A DNA stretch of 64,000 bases from Stomorhina lunata (GCA_933228675.1 OW121742.1:17252489-17316488), one strand, 5' to 3'. Shown: positions 33,401 to 44,330, counted from the first letter of the stretch. Made by a program: numbers and translations. The notes: generated by a model not told the origin, from the sequence alone.

Positions 33401-36251
33401 AAAATTTTGTACCGAAAATTTTTCTATATAAAAATTTTGTACCGAAAATTTTTCTATATAAAAATTTTGTACCGAAAATTTTTCTATATAAAAATTTTGT
33501 ACCGAAAATTTTTCTATATAAAAATTTTGTACCGAAAATTTTTCTATATACAAATTTTGTACCGAAAATTTTTCTATATAAAAATTTTGTACCGAAAATT
33601 TTTCTATATAAAAATTTTGTACCGAAAATTTTTCTATGTACAAATTTTGTACCGAAAATTTTTCTATATAAAAATTTTTCTATATAAAAATTTTGTACCG
33701 AAAATTTTTCTATATAAAAATTTTGTACCGAAAATTTTTCTATATAAAAATTTTGTACCGAAAATTTTTCTATATAAAAATTTTGTACCGAAAATTTTTC
33801 TATGTAAAAATTTTGTACCGAAAATTTTTCTATATAAAAATTTTTCTATATAAAAATTTTGTACCGAAAATTTTTCTATATAAAAATTTTGTACCGAAAA
33901 TTTTTCTATATAAAAATTTTGTACCGAAAATTTTTCTATATAAAAATTTTGTACCGAAAATTTTTCTATATAAAAATTTTGTACCGAAAATTTTTCTATA
34001 TAAAAATTTTGTACCGAAAATTTTTCTATATAAAAATTTTGTACCGAAAATTTTTCTATATAAAAATTTTGTACCGAAAATTTTTCTATATAAAAATTTT
34101 GTACCGAAAATTTTTCTATGTAAAAATTTTGTACCGAAAATTTTTCTATATAAAAATTTTTCTATATAAAAATTTTGTACCGAAAATTTTTCTATATAAA
34201 AATTTTGTACCGAAAATTTTTCTATATAAAAATTTTGTACCGAAAATTTTTCTATATAAAAATTTTGTACCGAAAATTTTTCTATATAAAAAGTTTGTAC
34301 CGAAAATTTTTCTATATAAAAAGTTTGTACCGAAAATTTTTCTATAGAAAAATTTTGTACTGAAAATTTTTCTATATAAAAATTTTGTACCGAAAATTTT
34401 TCTATATAAAAATTTTGTACCGAAAATTTTTCTATATAAAAATTTTGTACCGAAAATTTTTCTATATAAAAATTTTGTACCGAAAATTTTTCTATATAAA
34501 AATTTTGTACCGAAAATTTTTCTATATAAAAATTTTGTACCGAAAATTTTTCTATATAAAAATTTTGTACCGAAAATTTTTCTATATAAAAATTTTGTAC
34601 CGAAAATTTTTCTATATAAAAATTTTGTACCGAAAATTTTTCTATATAAAAATTTTGTACCGAAAATTTTTCTATATAAAAATTTTGTACCGAAAATTTT
34701 TCTATATAAAAATTTTGTACCGAAAATTTTTCTATATAAAAATTTTGTACCGAAAATTTTTCTATATAAAAATTTTGTACCGAAAATTTTTCTATATAAA
34801 AATTTTGTACCGAAAATTTTTCTATATAAAAATTTTTCTATATAAACATTTTGTTCCGAAAATTTTTCTATATAAAAATTTTGTACCGAAAATTTTTCTA
34901 TATACAAATTTTTCTTGATAATATTTTTATAGAAAAATTTTCGTGATAAAATTTTTTATTGAAAAATTTTCGTGATAAAATTTTTTATTGAAAAATTTTC
35001 GTGATAAAATTTTTATAGAAAAATTTTCTTTATTTTCCTATTTCTTTTTTAGACCCCTGAAATCCTAGTTATTGACAAATTGGCTGAAGTCCCTGTTTGG
35101 CAGCATCATGTGGCCGCTGTGGTTATACTTTTGGTTTGGGTAGAATTGATGATGCTGGTCGGACGTTTTCCCATTTTCGGTGTTTATGTGCAAATGTTTA
35201 CCAAAGTGGCGGTCAATTTTGGAAAATTTCTATTGGCCTATATCTGCCTGATGATAGCTTTTGGGCTTAGCTTTTCTGTATTATTTAATGACTACAAAGC
35301 CTTTGAAAGTATTACCTGGTAAGTTTTCTAAAAAAGTTCTAAACGAGTTTGAAATAATTTAAATACTTGCCTTAAAGGTCTCTTCTAAAGTCCATTACCA
35401 TGATGTCGGGCGAACTGGAGTTTGAAGATATATTTTATGGTGATGTCGAAGTAAAGTATCCCGTGACCTCACATTTTATATTTCTAAGTTTTGTGCTGCT
35501 GGTAACTGTTATCTTAACCAACCTGATGGTGGGTTTGGCGGTTAGCGATATCCAGGGTCTACAAGTCTCGGCAACACTCGATCGTTTGGTTCGACAAGCA
35601 GAACTAGTATCACGTTTGGAGAGTCTATTCTTTTCCCGACTGCTACGGGGAGCTCCTACTAAAATTTTGAAACTTTGCAAGCGTAGTGCTCTTTTAAGAA
35701 CTTCAAGGAATAAACTTATGTTTATCATAAGGCCCAATGATCCCAGAGACAGTCAATTGCCAGAAGATATCAAACTGAACATTTATAAATTAGTAGCCGA
35801 ACGTAGAGATCGTAATATAAGCTTACGTAGGCGTAAATTTGAAAATAATTACTCCATGTTCCAAAGATCTCTTCAGCGCCAAAATTCACCCATTCGCAAG
35901 GAACGTACTCCACTGCGGAATAATGCAACGGATTTTTATGACAAAAACAATATTCAACGCAGCGAAAATGAACAATTACTAAGACCACGTTCGGCCACTA
36001 ATGTACCTAATATTTTGGCGGGAGAATCTGATTTGGCCGTAAAACTGAAAAGTCATGTTAACAGTATATCGGATGTAAGATCGGAAATTCAATTGCTTAA
36101 ATCCCAATTAACAGATATGACGGATAAATTTGATAAATTTATGGATGGAGCAACGAAAAAATTAAATTTTACAGTCGAAGAATTGTGTCGCATTAAAATG
36201 TTGATGGATCAAAAATCCGCCATGAGACCAGAGAAAACTTTTAAAGTTTGA
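21410..36251 (+). CDS. pyx: Pyrexia-type TRPA cation channel (complete, 7 exons)
   Basis: Predicted exons: 21410-21418, 24820-25615, 28581-28925, 28990-29483, 29546-29629, 35053-35318, 35378-36251. All junctions are GT-AG and all phases match, giving 955 aa. The N-terminus is acidic and Ser/Asp-rich (residues 4-50). About nine or ten ankyrin repeats follow to roughly residue 420, recognisable by TPLH/ALH and LL..GA.(V/D)N motifs. Six hydrophobic segments lie at about 488-511, 525-548, 562-578, 591-613, 625-654 and 697-724, with a pore re-entrant region at 655-685 containing TMMSGELEFED. The C-terminal cytoplasmic tail is basic and ends in a predicted coiled coil. This is the TRPA layout, and both repeat pattern and length fit Drosophila pyrexia, a heat-gated cation channel of peripheral neurons. 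Function is inferred from the family. The first exon is the least certain part. A poly(A) signal AATAAA lies at 36408-36413. Confidence 0.9.
21816..22955 (-). pseudogene. Tc1/mariner transposase relic, interrupted by a LINE insertion
   Basis: On the minus strand, 22955-22704 encodes LHPYKVQLIQQLKPTDHSQR and 22540-22389 encodes TTRANTALLQETFPGRLISR plus RRGDINWP. After the insertion, 22003-21816 continues with WGYAKDRVCAENPLTLKHLK. Multiple frameshifts; not functional. Lies within pyx intron 1. Confidence 0.8.
22004..22388 (+). mobile_element. 5'-truncated non-LTR retrotransposon with 10-bp target duplication
   Basis: TGTCAAATCG occurs just before (21994-22003) and again at the 3' side (about 22388-22397) of the inserted block, interrupting the mariner relic. 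The insert encodes RLRWLGHVVRMDENTLGRKV and RPKLRWKDQVEENL, a C-terminal segment typical of arthropod non-LTR elements. It ends in a GTAAGTAAGT-type tail rather than poly(A). Confidence 0.75.
22990..24210. mobile_element. Non-LTR retrotransposon debris in pyx intron 1
   Basis: 23858-23592 (minus) encodes HLEDFESRVAGLEINISK, a reverse-transcriptase-like segment with stops around it. 24125-24207 (plus) repeats the LINE 3' end of the 22004-22388 copy, including GGCCATTTAAGTAAGTAAGT. 23396-23440 matches 15293. No intact ORF. Confidence 0.55.
24820..25615 (+). CDS. pyx: pyx exon 2: acidic N-terminus and first ankyrin repeats
   Basis: This exon encodes residues 4-268: an acidic Asp/Ser-rich leader, then about five ankyrin repeats (motifs SPLHFAC, TPLHCAA, SALHFAI, TPLHTAC, TALHL). 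The donor is TTTGG|GTAAGT, phase 1. The split codon is completed by CT at 28581, restoring an Ala within the TALHLAA motif, which confirms the splice. Confidence 0.9.
26200..28560 (+). repeat. 30-bp AT-rich minisatellite in pyx intron 2
   Basis: Head-to-tail units of about 30 bp, built from GTACCGAAAATTTTTC followed by TATATAAAAATTTT. There are roughly 75-80 copies with many variants (GTAGCG, CTAGA and CTTTA forms, some 28-31 bp). Divergence is higher than in the intron-5 array, and the ends are degraded. Subfamilies are clustered, for example CTCTAGA units near 27660-27900, implying local unequal exchange. A short (TA)-rich interruption lies at 27765-27800. There are no unique spacers, so it is not a CRISPR. 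Confidence 0.97.
28581..28925 (+). CDS. pyx: pyx exon 3: ankyrin repeats
   Basis: Acceptor TTTTTTTTAG at 28571-28580, donor ATAG|GTATGT at 28925, phase 1 to phase 1. It encodes three to four more ankyrin repeats (TPLHLAC, TALHAAI, TPLHIAA). The exon lies directly after the intron-2 minisatellite, only about 20 bp from its last degenerate unit. Confidence 0.92.
28990..29483 (+). CDS. pyx: pyx exon 4: last ankyrin repeat, linker, S1-S2
   Basis: Acceptor CCCCCAG at 28989, donor TTTCAG|GTAAAT after 29483, phase 0. It encodes the last ankyrin unit (EHGADITARTDG), the pre-S1 linker, hydrophobic segment S1 (starting FFLMSLLYHAIYV), a short extracellular loop with two Cys, and S2 (GYFVIILNLILLG). 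Confidence 0.92.
29546..29629 (+). CDS. pyx: pyx exon 5: S3 (28 codons)
   Basis: Acceptor TTTAG at 29545, donor GTGTG|GTGAGT at 29629, 84 bp, phase 0 on both sides. It encodes MAHGLQGYAKYWENWLQW followed by hydrophobic AIIFGVLLCV, fitting the S2-S3 linker and S3 of a TRP channel. It is too short to stand out as an ORF. Confidence 0.85.
29755..34915 (+). repeat. 30-bp AT-rich minisatellite in pyx intron 5, about 170 copies
   Basis: Nearly perfect 30-bp tandem repeat with the same unit and orientation as the intron-2 array. Divergent at the 5' end (29755-30950, including CGGAAAA/CTATAGA variants). From 31040 on it is very homogeneous, indicating recent amplification. Inside the homogeneous part, a 16-bp partial unit (CTATATAAAAATTTTT directly before another CTATATAAAAA) recurs at roughly 31943, 32347, 32545, 32861, 33267, 33677, 33843, 34159 and 34831. 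Spacings are close to multiples of 30 plus 16, the signature of larger duplicated blocks. All translated ORFs here (YRKFFYIKIL, EKFSVQNFYI and similar ten-residue repeats) are artefacts of a period divisible by three. Confidence 0.98.
35053..35318 (+). CDS. pyx: pyx exon 6: S4, S5 and start of pore
   Basis: Acceptor TTTTTTAG at 35052, donor ACCTG|GTAAGT at 35318, phase 2. It encodes TPEILVIDKLAEVP, then S4 (HHVAAVVILLVWVELMMLVG) and S5 (FLLAYICLMIAFGLSFSVLF), and ends at the Trp of the pore-helix motif. It is separated from exon 5 by a 5.4-kb intron made almost entirely of minisatellite. Confidence 0.92.
35378..36251 (+). CDS. pyx: pyx exon 7: pore, S6, C-terminal tail
   Basis: Acceptor CTTAAAG at 35377. 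The first base completes the split Trp codon, giving W-SLLKSITMMSGELEFED. This is followed by S6 (FIFLSFVLLVTVILTNLMVG) and a long basic cytoplasmic tail whose last 70 residues look coiled-coil (SDVRSEIQLLKSQLTDM). The stop is TGA at 36249-36251. Confidence 0.92.
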
Positions 36252-36479
36252 TTTAAATAATTAAGAAAAGTTAACTATTTATTATAATATATAAAATATA
36301 TACTAAGTATGTGTGCCTTAAATGCTAAACGAAGCTTTAACTCTTTTTTTAAAAAAGTATTTTTTATAAATAACATGATTAATATAGGGAAATTCGAACA
36401 TTTATTCAATAAAAATAAACTGAACTTTTGAGCCCCCTTATTTTTAAACAAAGAACAAGACAAGCTTATAAACCAATTT

Positions 36480-38740
36480 ATTTCCAAAATTTTTGATATG
36501 AAATTTTAGAAAAATATCAAATTTTTATAAAAAAAAATCGATATCAAATCTTTAAAGAAAAATTTTCGGTTTAAAATTTTTGTAGAAAAATTTTCGGTAT
36601 CAAATTTTTATACAAAAATTTTCGGTTTCAAATTTTTATACAAAAATTTTCGATTTAAAATTTTTATAGAAAAATTTTCGGTTTGAAATTTTTATAGAAA
36701 AATTTTCGGTTTGAAATTTTTATAGAAAAATTTTCGGTATTAAATTTGTATAGAAAAATTTTCGGTTTCAAATTTTTATAGAAAAATTTTCGGTATCAAA
36801 TTTTAAAAAAAAAAATATCGGTTTGAAATTTTTATAGAAAAATTTTCGGTTTGAAATTTTTATAGAAAAATTTTCGGTTTGAAATTTTTATAGAAAAATT
36901 TTCGGTATTAAATTTTTTATAGAAACATTTTCGGTTTAAAATTTTTATAGAAAAATTTTCGGTTAAAAATTTTTATAGAAAAATTTTCGGTTTAAAATTT
37001 TTATAGAAAAATTTTCGGTTTAAAATTTTTATAGAAAAATTTTCGGTTTAAAATTTTTATAGAAAAATTTTCGGTTTAAAATTTTTATAGAAAAATTTTC
37101 GGTATCAAATTTTTGTAGAAAAATTGTTAATATAGAATTTTTATAGAAAATTTTCGGTATTTAATTTTTATAGTATCAAATTTTTATAAAAAATTTTTGA
37201 TATTAAATTTTTATAGAAAAATTTTCGGTTTAAAATTTTTATAGAACAATTTTTGGCTTAAAATTTTTTTAGAAAAATTTTCGGTTTAAAATTTTTATTG
37301 AAAAATTTTCGGTATTTGATTTTTATAGAAAAATTTTTGGTATCAAATTTTTATAGAAAAATTTTCGGTATCAAATTTTTATAGAAAAATTTTCGGTATC
37401 AAATTTTTATAGAAAAATTTTCGGTATTAAATTTTTATAGAAAAATTTACGATTACAAATTTTTATAAAAAATATTTGCTATGAAATTTTAGAAAAATTT
37501 TCGGTGTGTATTAAATCCTTATAGAAAAATTTCCGGTATGAAATTTTTGTAGACAAATTTTTATTGAAAAATTTTTGGTGTCAAATTTTTATAGAAAAAT
37601 TTTCGATATCAAATTTTTATAGAAAAATTTTCGGTATAAAATTTTTATAGAGAAATTAACGATATAAAATTTTTATAGAAAAATTTTCGGTTTAAAATTT
37701 TTATAAAAATTTTTTGGGTATGAAATTTTTATAGAAAAATTTTCGGTATCAAATTTTTATAGAAAAAATTTTCGGTATTAAATTTTTATAGAAAAATTTT
37801 CGGTTTCAAATTTTTATAGAAAAATTTTCGGTATCAAATTTTTTTAAAAAAAATATCGGTATCAAATTTTTATAGAAAAATTTTCGGTTTAAATTTTTTA
37901 TAGAAACATTTTCGGTTTAAAATTTTTATAGAAAAATTTTCGGTTAAAAATTTTTATAGAAAAATTTTCGGTTTAAAATTTTTATAGAAAAATTTTCGGT
38001 ATCAAATTTTTGTAAAAAAATTGTTGATATAGAATTTTTATAGAAAATTTTCGGTATTTAATTTTTATAGTATCAAATTTTTATAAAAAAATTTTGATAT
38101 TAAATTTTTATAGAAAAATTTTCGGTTTAAAATTTTTATAGAACAATTTTTGGCTTAAAATTTTTTTAGAAAAATTTTCGGTATAAAATTTTTATTGAAA
38201 AATTTTCGGTATTTGATTTTTATAGAAAAATTTTCGGTATCAAATTTTTATAGAAAAATTTTCGGTATCAAATTTTTATAGAAAAATTTTCGGTATCAAA
38301 TTTTTATAGAAAAATTTTCGGTATTAAATTTTTATAGAAAAATTCACGATTACAAATTTTTATAAAAAATTTTTGCTATGAAATTTTAGAAAAATTTTCG
38401 GTGTGTATTAAATCCTTATAGAAAAATTTCCGGTATGAAACTTTTGTAGACAAATTTTTATAGAAAAATTTTCAGAACCAAATTTTTATTGAAAAATTTT
38501 TGGTGTCAAATTTTTATAGAAAAATTTTCGATATCAAATTTTTATAGAAAAATTTTCGGTATAAAATTTTTATAGAGAAATTAACGATATCAAATTTTTA
38601 TAGAGAAATTAACGATATCAAATTTTTATAGAAAAATTGTCGGTGCGAAATTTTTGTAGAAACATTTTTGGGATAACATCTTTATGAAAAAATTTTCGGT
38701 ATCAAATTTTTATAGAAAAATTTTCGGTATCAAATTTCTT
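36480..38740 (-). repeat. 28-bp AT-rich minisatellite with internal 0.9-kb duplication
   Basis: Units of about 28 bp (TTTTTATAGAAAAATTTTCG plus GTTTAAAA or GTATCAAA). Read on the minus strand, it contains the same CGAAAATTTTTCTATA core as the pyx intron arrays. A block of about 0.9 kb is duplicated: rare variants such as ATTAAATCCTTATAG (37509 and 38406), the CGATTACAAATTTTTATAAA segment (37448 and 38345) and GGCTTAAAATTTTTTTAG (37254 and 38151) recur about 896 bp apart. It starts about 70 bp past the pyx poly(A) signal. Confidence 0.93.
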
Positions 38741-38892
38741 TTTGAAATTTATTTTTTAATAAAAAATTTTGAAATTCAAATGGTGCCATAATAAATTTTA
38801 TTAGTATGTTTTTTTTTAATAAAACTTTAACTAAACATTCTTAAAATGTAATAAAATCTCACAATATAATAAATCACTTTTCAATTTCATGT

Positions 38893-39304
38893 TTAATAAC
38901 GTGCCACCATGGTCAACCATTTGTCATTGCTTTGATTCCATAACAAACTGCCCTCAGCTGGCTGTGGATCTGTCTCCTTGACTTTAGTCCAAGTTTTCGA
39001 AATCGGATCATATGTAAATGTTTTTGAATCAGCTGGCGGTGGGGGAGGAGTATTAATAATAATATTGCGAGGAGTAGTTATGGGTACTATCACCGGTTTG
39101 GGTGGTTCTGGATTTTTGGGATTAATTATTTCATACTCAGCATTGGGATTACGTGTATCGGGAAAGCCAAAAGTGGTCATTATACAAAGACCTTTAAAAA
39201 CAAATAGAAGATTTGTTTATTGTTAATAAATAGGACAAATATTTATATTAAATAAATCAAATTTACATACCACAACAAATTAATAATCCCAAGAAATTCG
39301 ACAT
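38893..39304 (-). CDS. Small secreted proline-rich protein (110 aa), unknown function
   Basis: Two exons on the minus strand: 39304-39271 (ATG, 11 codons plus one base, donor G|GTATGT) and 39191-38893 (acceptor TTTAAAG, phase matches). The N-terminus MSNFLGLLICCGLCIMTTFG is a convincing signal peptide that only appears once the two exons are joined. The mature part is rich in Pro/Asn/Thr with a PPPPP run, and contains SKTFTYDPISKTWTKV and a C-terminal WNQSNDKWLTMVARY. No Cys remain after the signal. A minus-strand AATAAA lies at 38797-38802, about 90 bp past the stop. No family recognised. Short, secreted and low-complexity, it resembles seminal-fluid or cuticle-associated fly proteins, but that is only a guess. 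Confidence 0.75.
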
Positions 39305-39309
39305 GTCTA

Positions 39310-40130
39310 TGAGAGAAACAAATTGATAAGATAATATGGAACCTGTTTTTTCTGATATCAATGAACAGACTTTTCTGTTTAACAATTAGTTTAGTACTAA
39401 ATTTTTTTGTTTTATTAAAAAAAAAAACAATATTTTTTATATTCGCAAATCTTTTTGCTGTATAATGAGATAATCTTGAGACGTCAAAGGTAGAGTCTTC
39501 ACTCTTTTAGCGATCATCTCTATAATTTACATTCAAATTGAGTCATATTTTGTTTTGAATAAATAATTATCTCTTTAACTAATTGAAATTTAAGACTGTA
39601 ACCGAAAGCACAAGTGAATATGTATAAAGTCTCACCTACAGGGGTTTACGATAAGTCATGTTTTTTTTATTGGAAGGATTTCCCCACCAACATTTTTTGG
39701 TTTCATCAAAAAAACTATTTATTACAATAATAAAAAAGTGTAATAAATTGGCATCTTAGTGCAATACACTACAGTAAAACCTTTTAATTAAATGTTTTAT
39801 GTCCCTAAATTTTTGATAAACCTTTTCATAATTTTTTTTTTTAATGTTTAATATGATTTTATTAATAGATTTACTATTAATTTTTCACTTTAAATCCGTT
39901 TTTTAGAAAATATATCAACATAAAACAATTTCTTAAATGTTGAGAATTAATTTTGATTTTCTTAGAATTTTTTTTGGGCTGTTCCCCAACGAACTGATTT
40001 CAAAATTAATAAGAAAAAATAACACCTAATCTATAAACACTTTTCACATACACTATATATTTTTTTGTTTGTTAAAAAAAGAATAATAAAACTTGACATA
40101 AATGAACTGTCTGTTTTAATTATATTTTTG
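39310..40130. other. Intergenic region between the two small secreted-protein genes
   Basis: AT-rich. It should contain the promoter of the 38893-39304 gene. No other gene seen. Confidence 0.5.
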
Positions 40131-40266
40131 TTTTATTGAGAAAAATCTTATCAATTACTTTTTTTGAACAAAATATAAAAAAAATATATATTAAAACTAA
40201 AGAAATTAATAATAAATTAAGTCATTGTTAATTTTGCATTATAAATATAAAATTTATAGTAAAAAT

Positions 40267-43200
40267 TTACAAAGGACGGCATGTACCCATACGTAAAGCA
40301 GCAACATCTGAAATTATAGAAAAAAAAAATAAAAATTTGTTAGTAATCAAATTGATGACGTTTACAAATTACTTTCATTCATTAATAAAAATCAAATTAA
40401 GAATATGTTTCTCAAATTTCTTTTTATATATTTTTAAGCTTATATACATATGAAGATTTTGGTTTAATAAATGTCAAACTTTTTATTAAACATGCAAAAA
40501 AAATCATTTTTTCATTTACTACCGTGTAATAACTTCCATCCTTGCTTACATAAAATAAACTCTGGCAACATTAGTCTTATTTGTTTACAAATTAAAGTAA
40601 CCCAGCAAATAATTTTTTGTTGCCAAACAATTATATATTATTTTTGCAATTGGTTTCAAAATTTTCACTTACCTTTACCACATCTTTGGGCGCATCCCAA
40701 ACGCCCATTGTTATGATAATTTACATTATCTGTGCCACAGACAGGGTTGTATTCCATGGTCGAAGGGCAGGACTGAAAGCAGGAAAGATAACGTGGAGAA
40801 GCTGTGGTTACAGTTCCGGGAGCGGCTGTTGTAGATGTGGTGGTGTCACCAACGCCATTGTTGTTATTATTATTGTTGTTATTTGGAAAGAAGTTACTAA
40901 AATCCTGCTGGGGAAATTGTTGGAAACGTTGAGGCAAAGCCCAGGTAGCGGTTAAGCAGAGAGCTAGAATAAAATATCAGATTGATTATTGTTGCAAATA
41001 ATGAAGGAAAATTTAAGATAACTTAAAAACTTAAATTTTTTAATAATTTAAAATGTTCGGCAAATCGGTAAACCCATATCAGTTAGCAGTTAAGAGCATT
41101 AGAATGCTGACGCTTTAACGCTTTATTTCTTGTATTGAAGGTTTTTTGATGCAATGTTTAGTGTAAAAGTTACAAAGGTTCGAACATGAGTAAAATTTGA
41201 GAAGAAATGCTTAAGAAGCTAAAAAAGCGGAACAAATTTAAGACATAGTCTAGATAGACCGGCATGCGATCATACAATAATGGAATGAAGTCACCCGAAA
41301 AATGGAAAAAGATCATTGATAATAATGGACAAATACAAACTTAAATTAAATTGAAATTCCATTAAAATGTTATATGTATTAACAAATTTTCTAAAAACAA
41401 TTTTATATCCAAAATTTTCTATAAAAATTTAATATCGATTTTTTTTACGTCAAAAATTTTCTATAAAAAAAAATTTATATCGAAAAATTTTCTGTAAAAA
41501 ATGTATATCAACAAATTTTCTATAAAAAGTTAATAACTAAAATTTTTCTATAAAAATTTTTCGATATAAATTTTTACAGAAAAATTTTGGATTATCAAAA
41601 ACTTTTCTGTAAAAATCTTATATAAAAAATTGTATATCAAAAAATTTTCTATAATAAGTTAATATTCAAAATTTTTCGGTATAAATTGTTTACAGAAATA
41701 TTTTGGATTATCAAAAAATTTTCTGTAAAAAAATTTATATCGAAAAATTTTCTACAAAAAAATTTATTCGAAAACATTTTCAATAAAATGTTAGTATCCA
41801 AAAATTTTCTATAAAAAATATTAAGATATAAATTATTTATTTATAGAAATATTTTGAAATATCAAAAAATTTTCTGTAAAAAAATTTATATCGAAAAATT
41901 TTCTATAAAAAATTTATATCGAAAAAGATTTTATATCAAAAAATTTTCTATAAAAAAATTTATTCAAAAAAATTTTCTATAAAAAGTTAATATCCAAAAT
42001 TTTTCTTTAAAAAATATTTCGATGTAAATTGTTTATTATCAAAAAATTTCCTGTAAAAAAAATTTTATCGAAAAATTTTCTAAAAAAATTTATATCGAAA
42101 AATTTTCGAAAAAAAATGTTTATCGAAAAATTTTCTAAACAAAAAAGATATAGCGAAAATTTTTTTATAAAAAGTTGATATCCAAATTTCTCTATAAAAA
42201 AGTTATATTTATGAACAATTTTTTAAAATGTAAAAATTTGAATTAAAAAATTCGATATAAAAAATTTTCTATAAATAAAAATTATATCGAACAATTTTCT
42301 ATAAAAATTTAATATCAGAAAATTTTCTGAAAAAAAATTTGTATCGAAAAATTTTCTATAAAAAATTTATTCGAAAACATTTTAAATAGAAAGTTAATAT
42401 CCAAAAATTTTTTATAAAAAATATTTAGATATGTATTATTTATAGAAATATTTTGAAATACTAAAAAATTTTCTGTAAAAAAATTTTCTATAAAAAAAAT
42501 TAAATCAAAAAAATTAAATAAAAAATTTAAATCGAAAAATTTTCTATAAAAGTTAAATATCAGAAAATTTTCTGTTAAAAAATTTATACCGAAAAATTTC
42601 CTATAAAAAAATTTAAAATCAGAAAATTTTCTGAAAACAATGTATATCGAAAAATTTTCTATAAAAAACATTAAATCGAAAAATTTTCTGTAAAAAATTT
42701 ATATCCAAAAATTTTCGAAAAAAAAATTTATATCCAAAAATTTTCGAAAAAAAAAATTTGATAGAAAAATTTCTATTAAAGATTTTATATCAAAAATTTT
42801 TCTATAAAAAACAATTATAGCGAAAATTTTCTATAAAAATTTAATATCAGAAAATTTTCTGTAAAAAAACTTATATCGACAAATTTTCTATAAAAAATGT
42901 TTCTATAAAAAATATTTCGATATAAATTGTTTATAAAAGTATTTTTGGATTATAAAAAATTATTCTGTAAAAAAATTTATGTCGAAAAATTTTCTATAAA
43001 AAAATTAAATCGAAAATTTTCTATAAAAACAAATTTTTACCGAAAAATTGTATATCAAAAATTTTTCATTAAAAAAAATTATATCGAAAAATTTTCTAAG
43101 CTTAACATAAAATCCAATATTATTGGATGAAAAAAAAAACTTATTGATTTATTTTGATTTAAATTTTTGTTGAAAATTGTTCAAAAAAAATTCTAAATTC

Positions 43201-43526
43201 ATCGCAAACGACTTGATCTTTCCATATGCAATAAAGAGAAGGTTTAAAAAGTTTTTGATAAAATTTTAAATTTCTTACTCACAACTTCAAAAAGTTAATG
43301 CAAATTTTTTAAAATCAATAAGATATTTTTTTTTAAATCAAACAAAAATTTTCAAAATTAAACATTCGAATGCATTCTTATCTTCTAAAGTCACTTGTAT
43401 ATTTCACAAATATTCTTTTTTTTATGGTTTTTGTACTTGGTTATTTCTTAAGCAACAATTTAAAGCTCATTAGAATAATTATATAATAAGTTTCTTATAT
43501 TTACCAAAAATTAATAAAGATTTCAT
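40267..43526 (-). CDS. Secreted single Kazal-domain protein (117 aa)
   Basis: Three exons on the minus strand: 43526-43505, 40963-40673, 40307-40267. All are GT-AG, and phases 1/1 match. Exon 1 supplies MKSLLIF and exon 2 continues ALCLTATWALPQ, together a complete signal peptide. A Gln/Asn-rich stretch with nine consecutive Asn follows, then a Thr/Ala-rich linker, then a Kazal domain with the expected six Cys: CFQSC, PVCGTDNVNY, GCAQRC and TC near the C-terminus. Kazal domains usually inhibit serine proteases, and single-domain secreted forms are common in fly salivary and reproductive glands. The inhibitory loop cannot be assigned a target here. The 2.5-kb first intron is full of AT-rich minisatellite. 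An initiator-like TCAGTT lies about 45 bp upstream (43571-43566), and a minus-strand AATAAA at 40132-40137. Confidence 0.85.
41390..43110 (+). repeat. Degenerate AT-rich minisatellite in Kazal-gene intron 1
   Basis: Irregular units around TCGAAAAATTTTCTATAAAA spaced 25-30 bp, with many indels, related to the pyx-intron arrays and mostly in the same orientation. It occupies nearly all of the 2.5-kb intron of the minus-strand Kazal gene. Confidence 0.9.
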
Positions 43527-43529
43527 TTT

Positions 43530-44330
43530 TTAAAATTTATATTTGTTAAAGTTTTCAAAAATTCTAACTGACTCTCAGGTTGTTCGAAACGATACTGGCA
43601 ATTGGTGACTGTGAAAGGTTTTTAGTTAAGAACTAAAAAATAAACTTATGATACATAATTTAAAACAAAATCTACATTTATCTCTATATATAATAACTAC
43701 ATACATATTAAAAAAATAAACGTGTATGCAAAATACAAAAAAAAAAAGAATATGGAAATAAAAGATCCCAATATTGGCATTGATCAAGTTCAGTATAATG
43801 CTGGATGCTTTTGGGTTTTTGGGTTTACCAAAAAACAAACACGAGTAAATACTATCAATACAGCTCTAGAAAACAGATTTCAAACTCAGATTTATTTTTA
43901 GTTTTCTCAGTAACTGAGAAACCTGATTCTCTTTATTTGATTGATGAATAAGTTTTGAATCTAAAGAGTATGAGTATTTATAAATTGTAAACGATCATTA
44001 TTGAATTTAATGACCTTGTTACTGAGTATTGAACTAGGGGGTTTTTCTGGTCAATCCTTTATAAAAAAATCATTTAACGCACAAGTTGATGTTCTCAAGA
44101 ATTAAGGAAGTTTAAATGAAATCAGTTTAATCATTAACCCATTAAGAAAATGATGAGCATGTTTGTTAAGCACTTTACTTTTTAGTCAGCTTTTAACTGT
44201 TTGTGCAACAAATCCCATCTCTGTTAGAATTATAATTTTGTTCTACTACTTTTGCTAGTTTACAAAATACAGTAGCCCAGCAAACAATTTTGCTAGGAAT
44301 AGCAGAAACCTAGAATTCATTTGAAAACTC
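43530..44330. other. Kazal-gene promoter side, otherwise unannotated
   Basis: Non-repetitive AT-rich DNA. The first 60 bp contain the probable 5'UTR and initiator of the minus-strand Kazal gene. The ORF at 43626-43838 has no support. Confidence 0.45.

Noticed and set aside
26200..34915. CRISPR-like array
   Set aside because: Repeats are head to tail with no unique spacers and no cas genes; the genome is an insect's.
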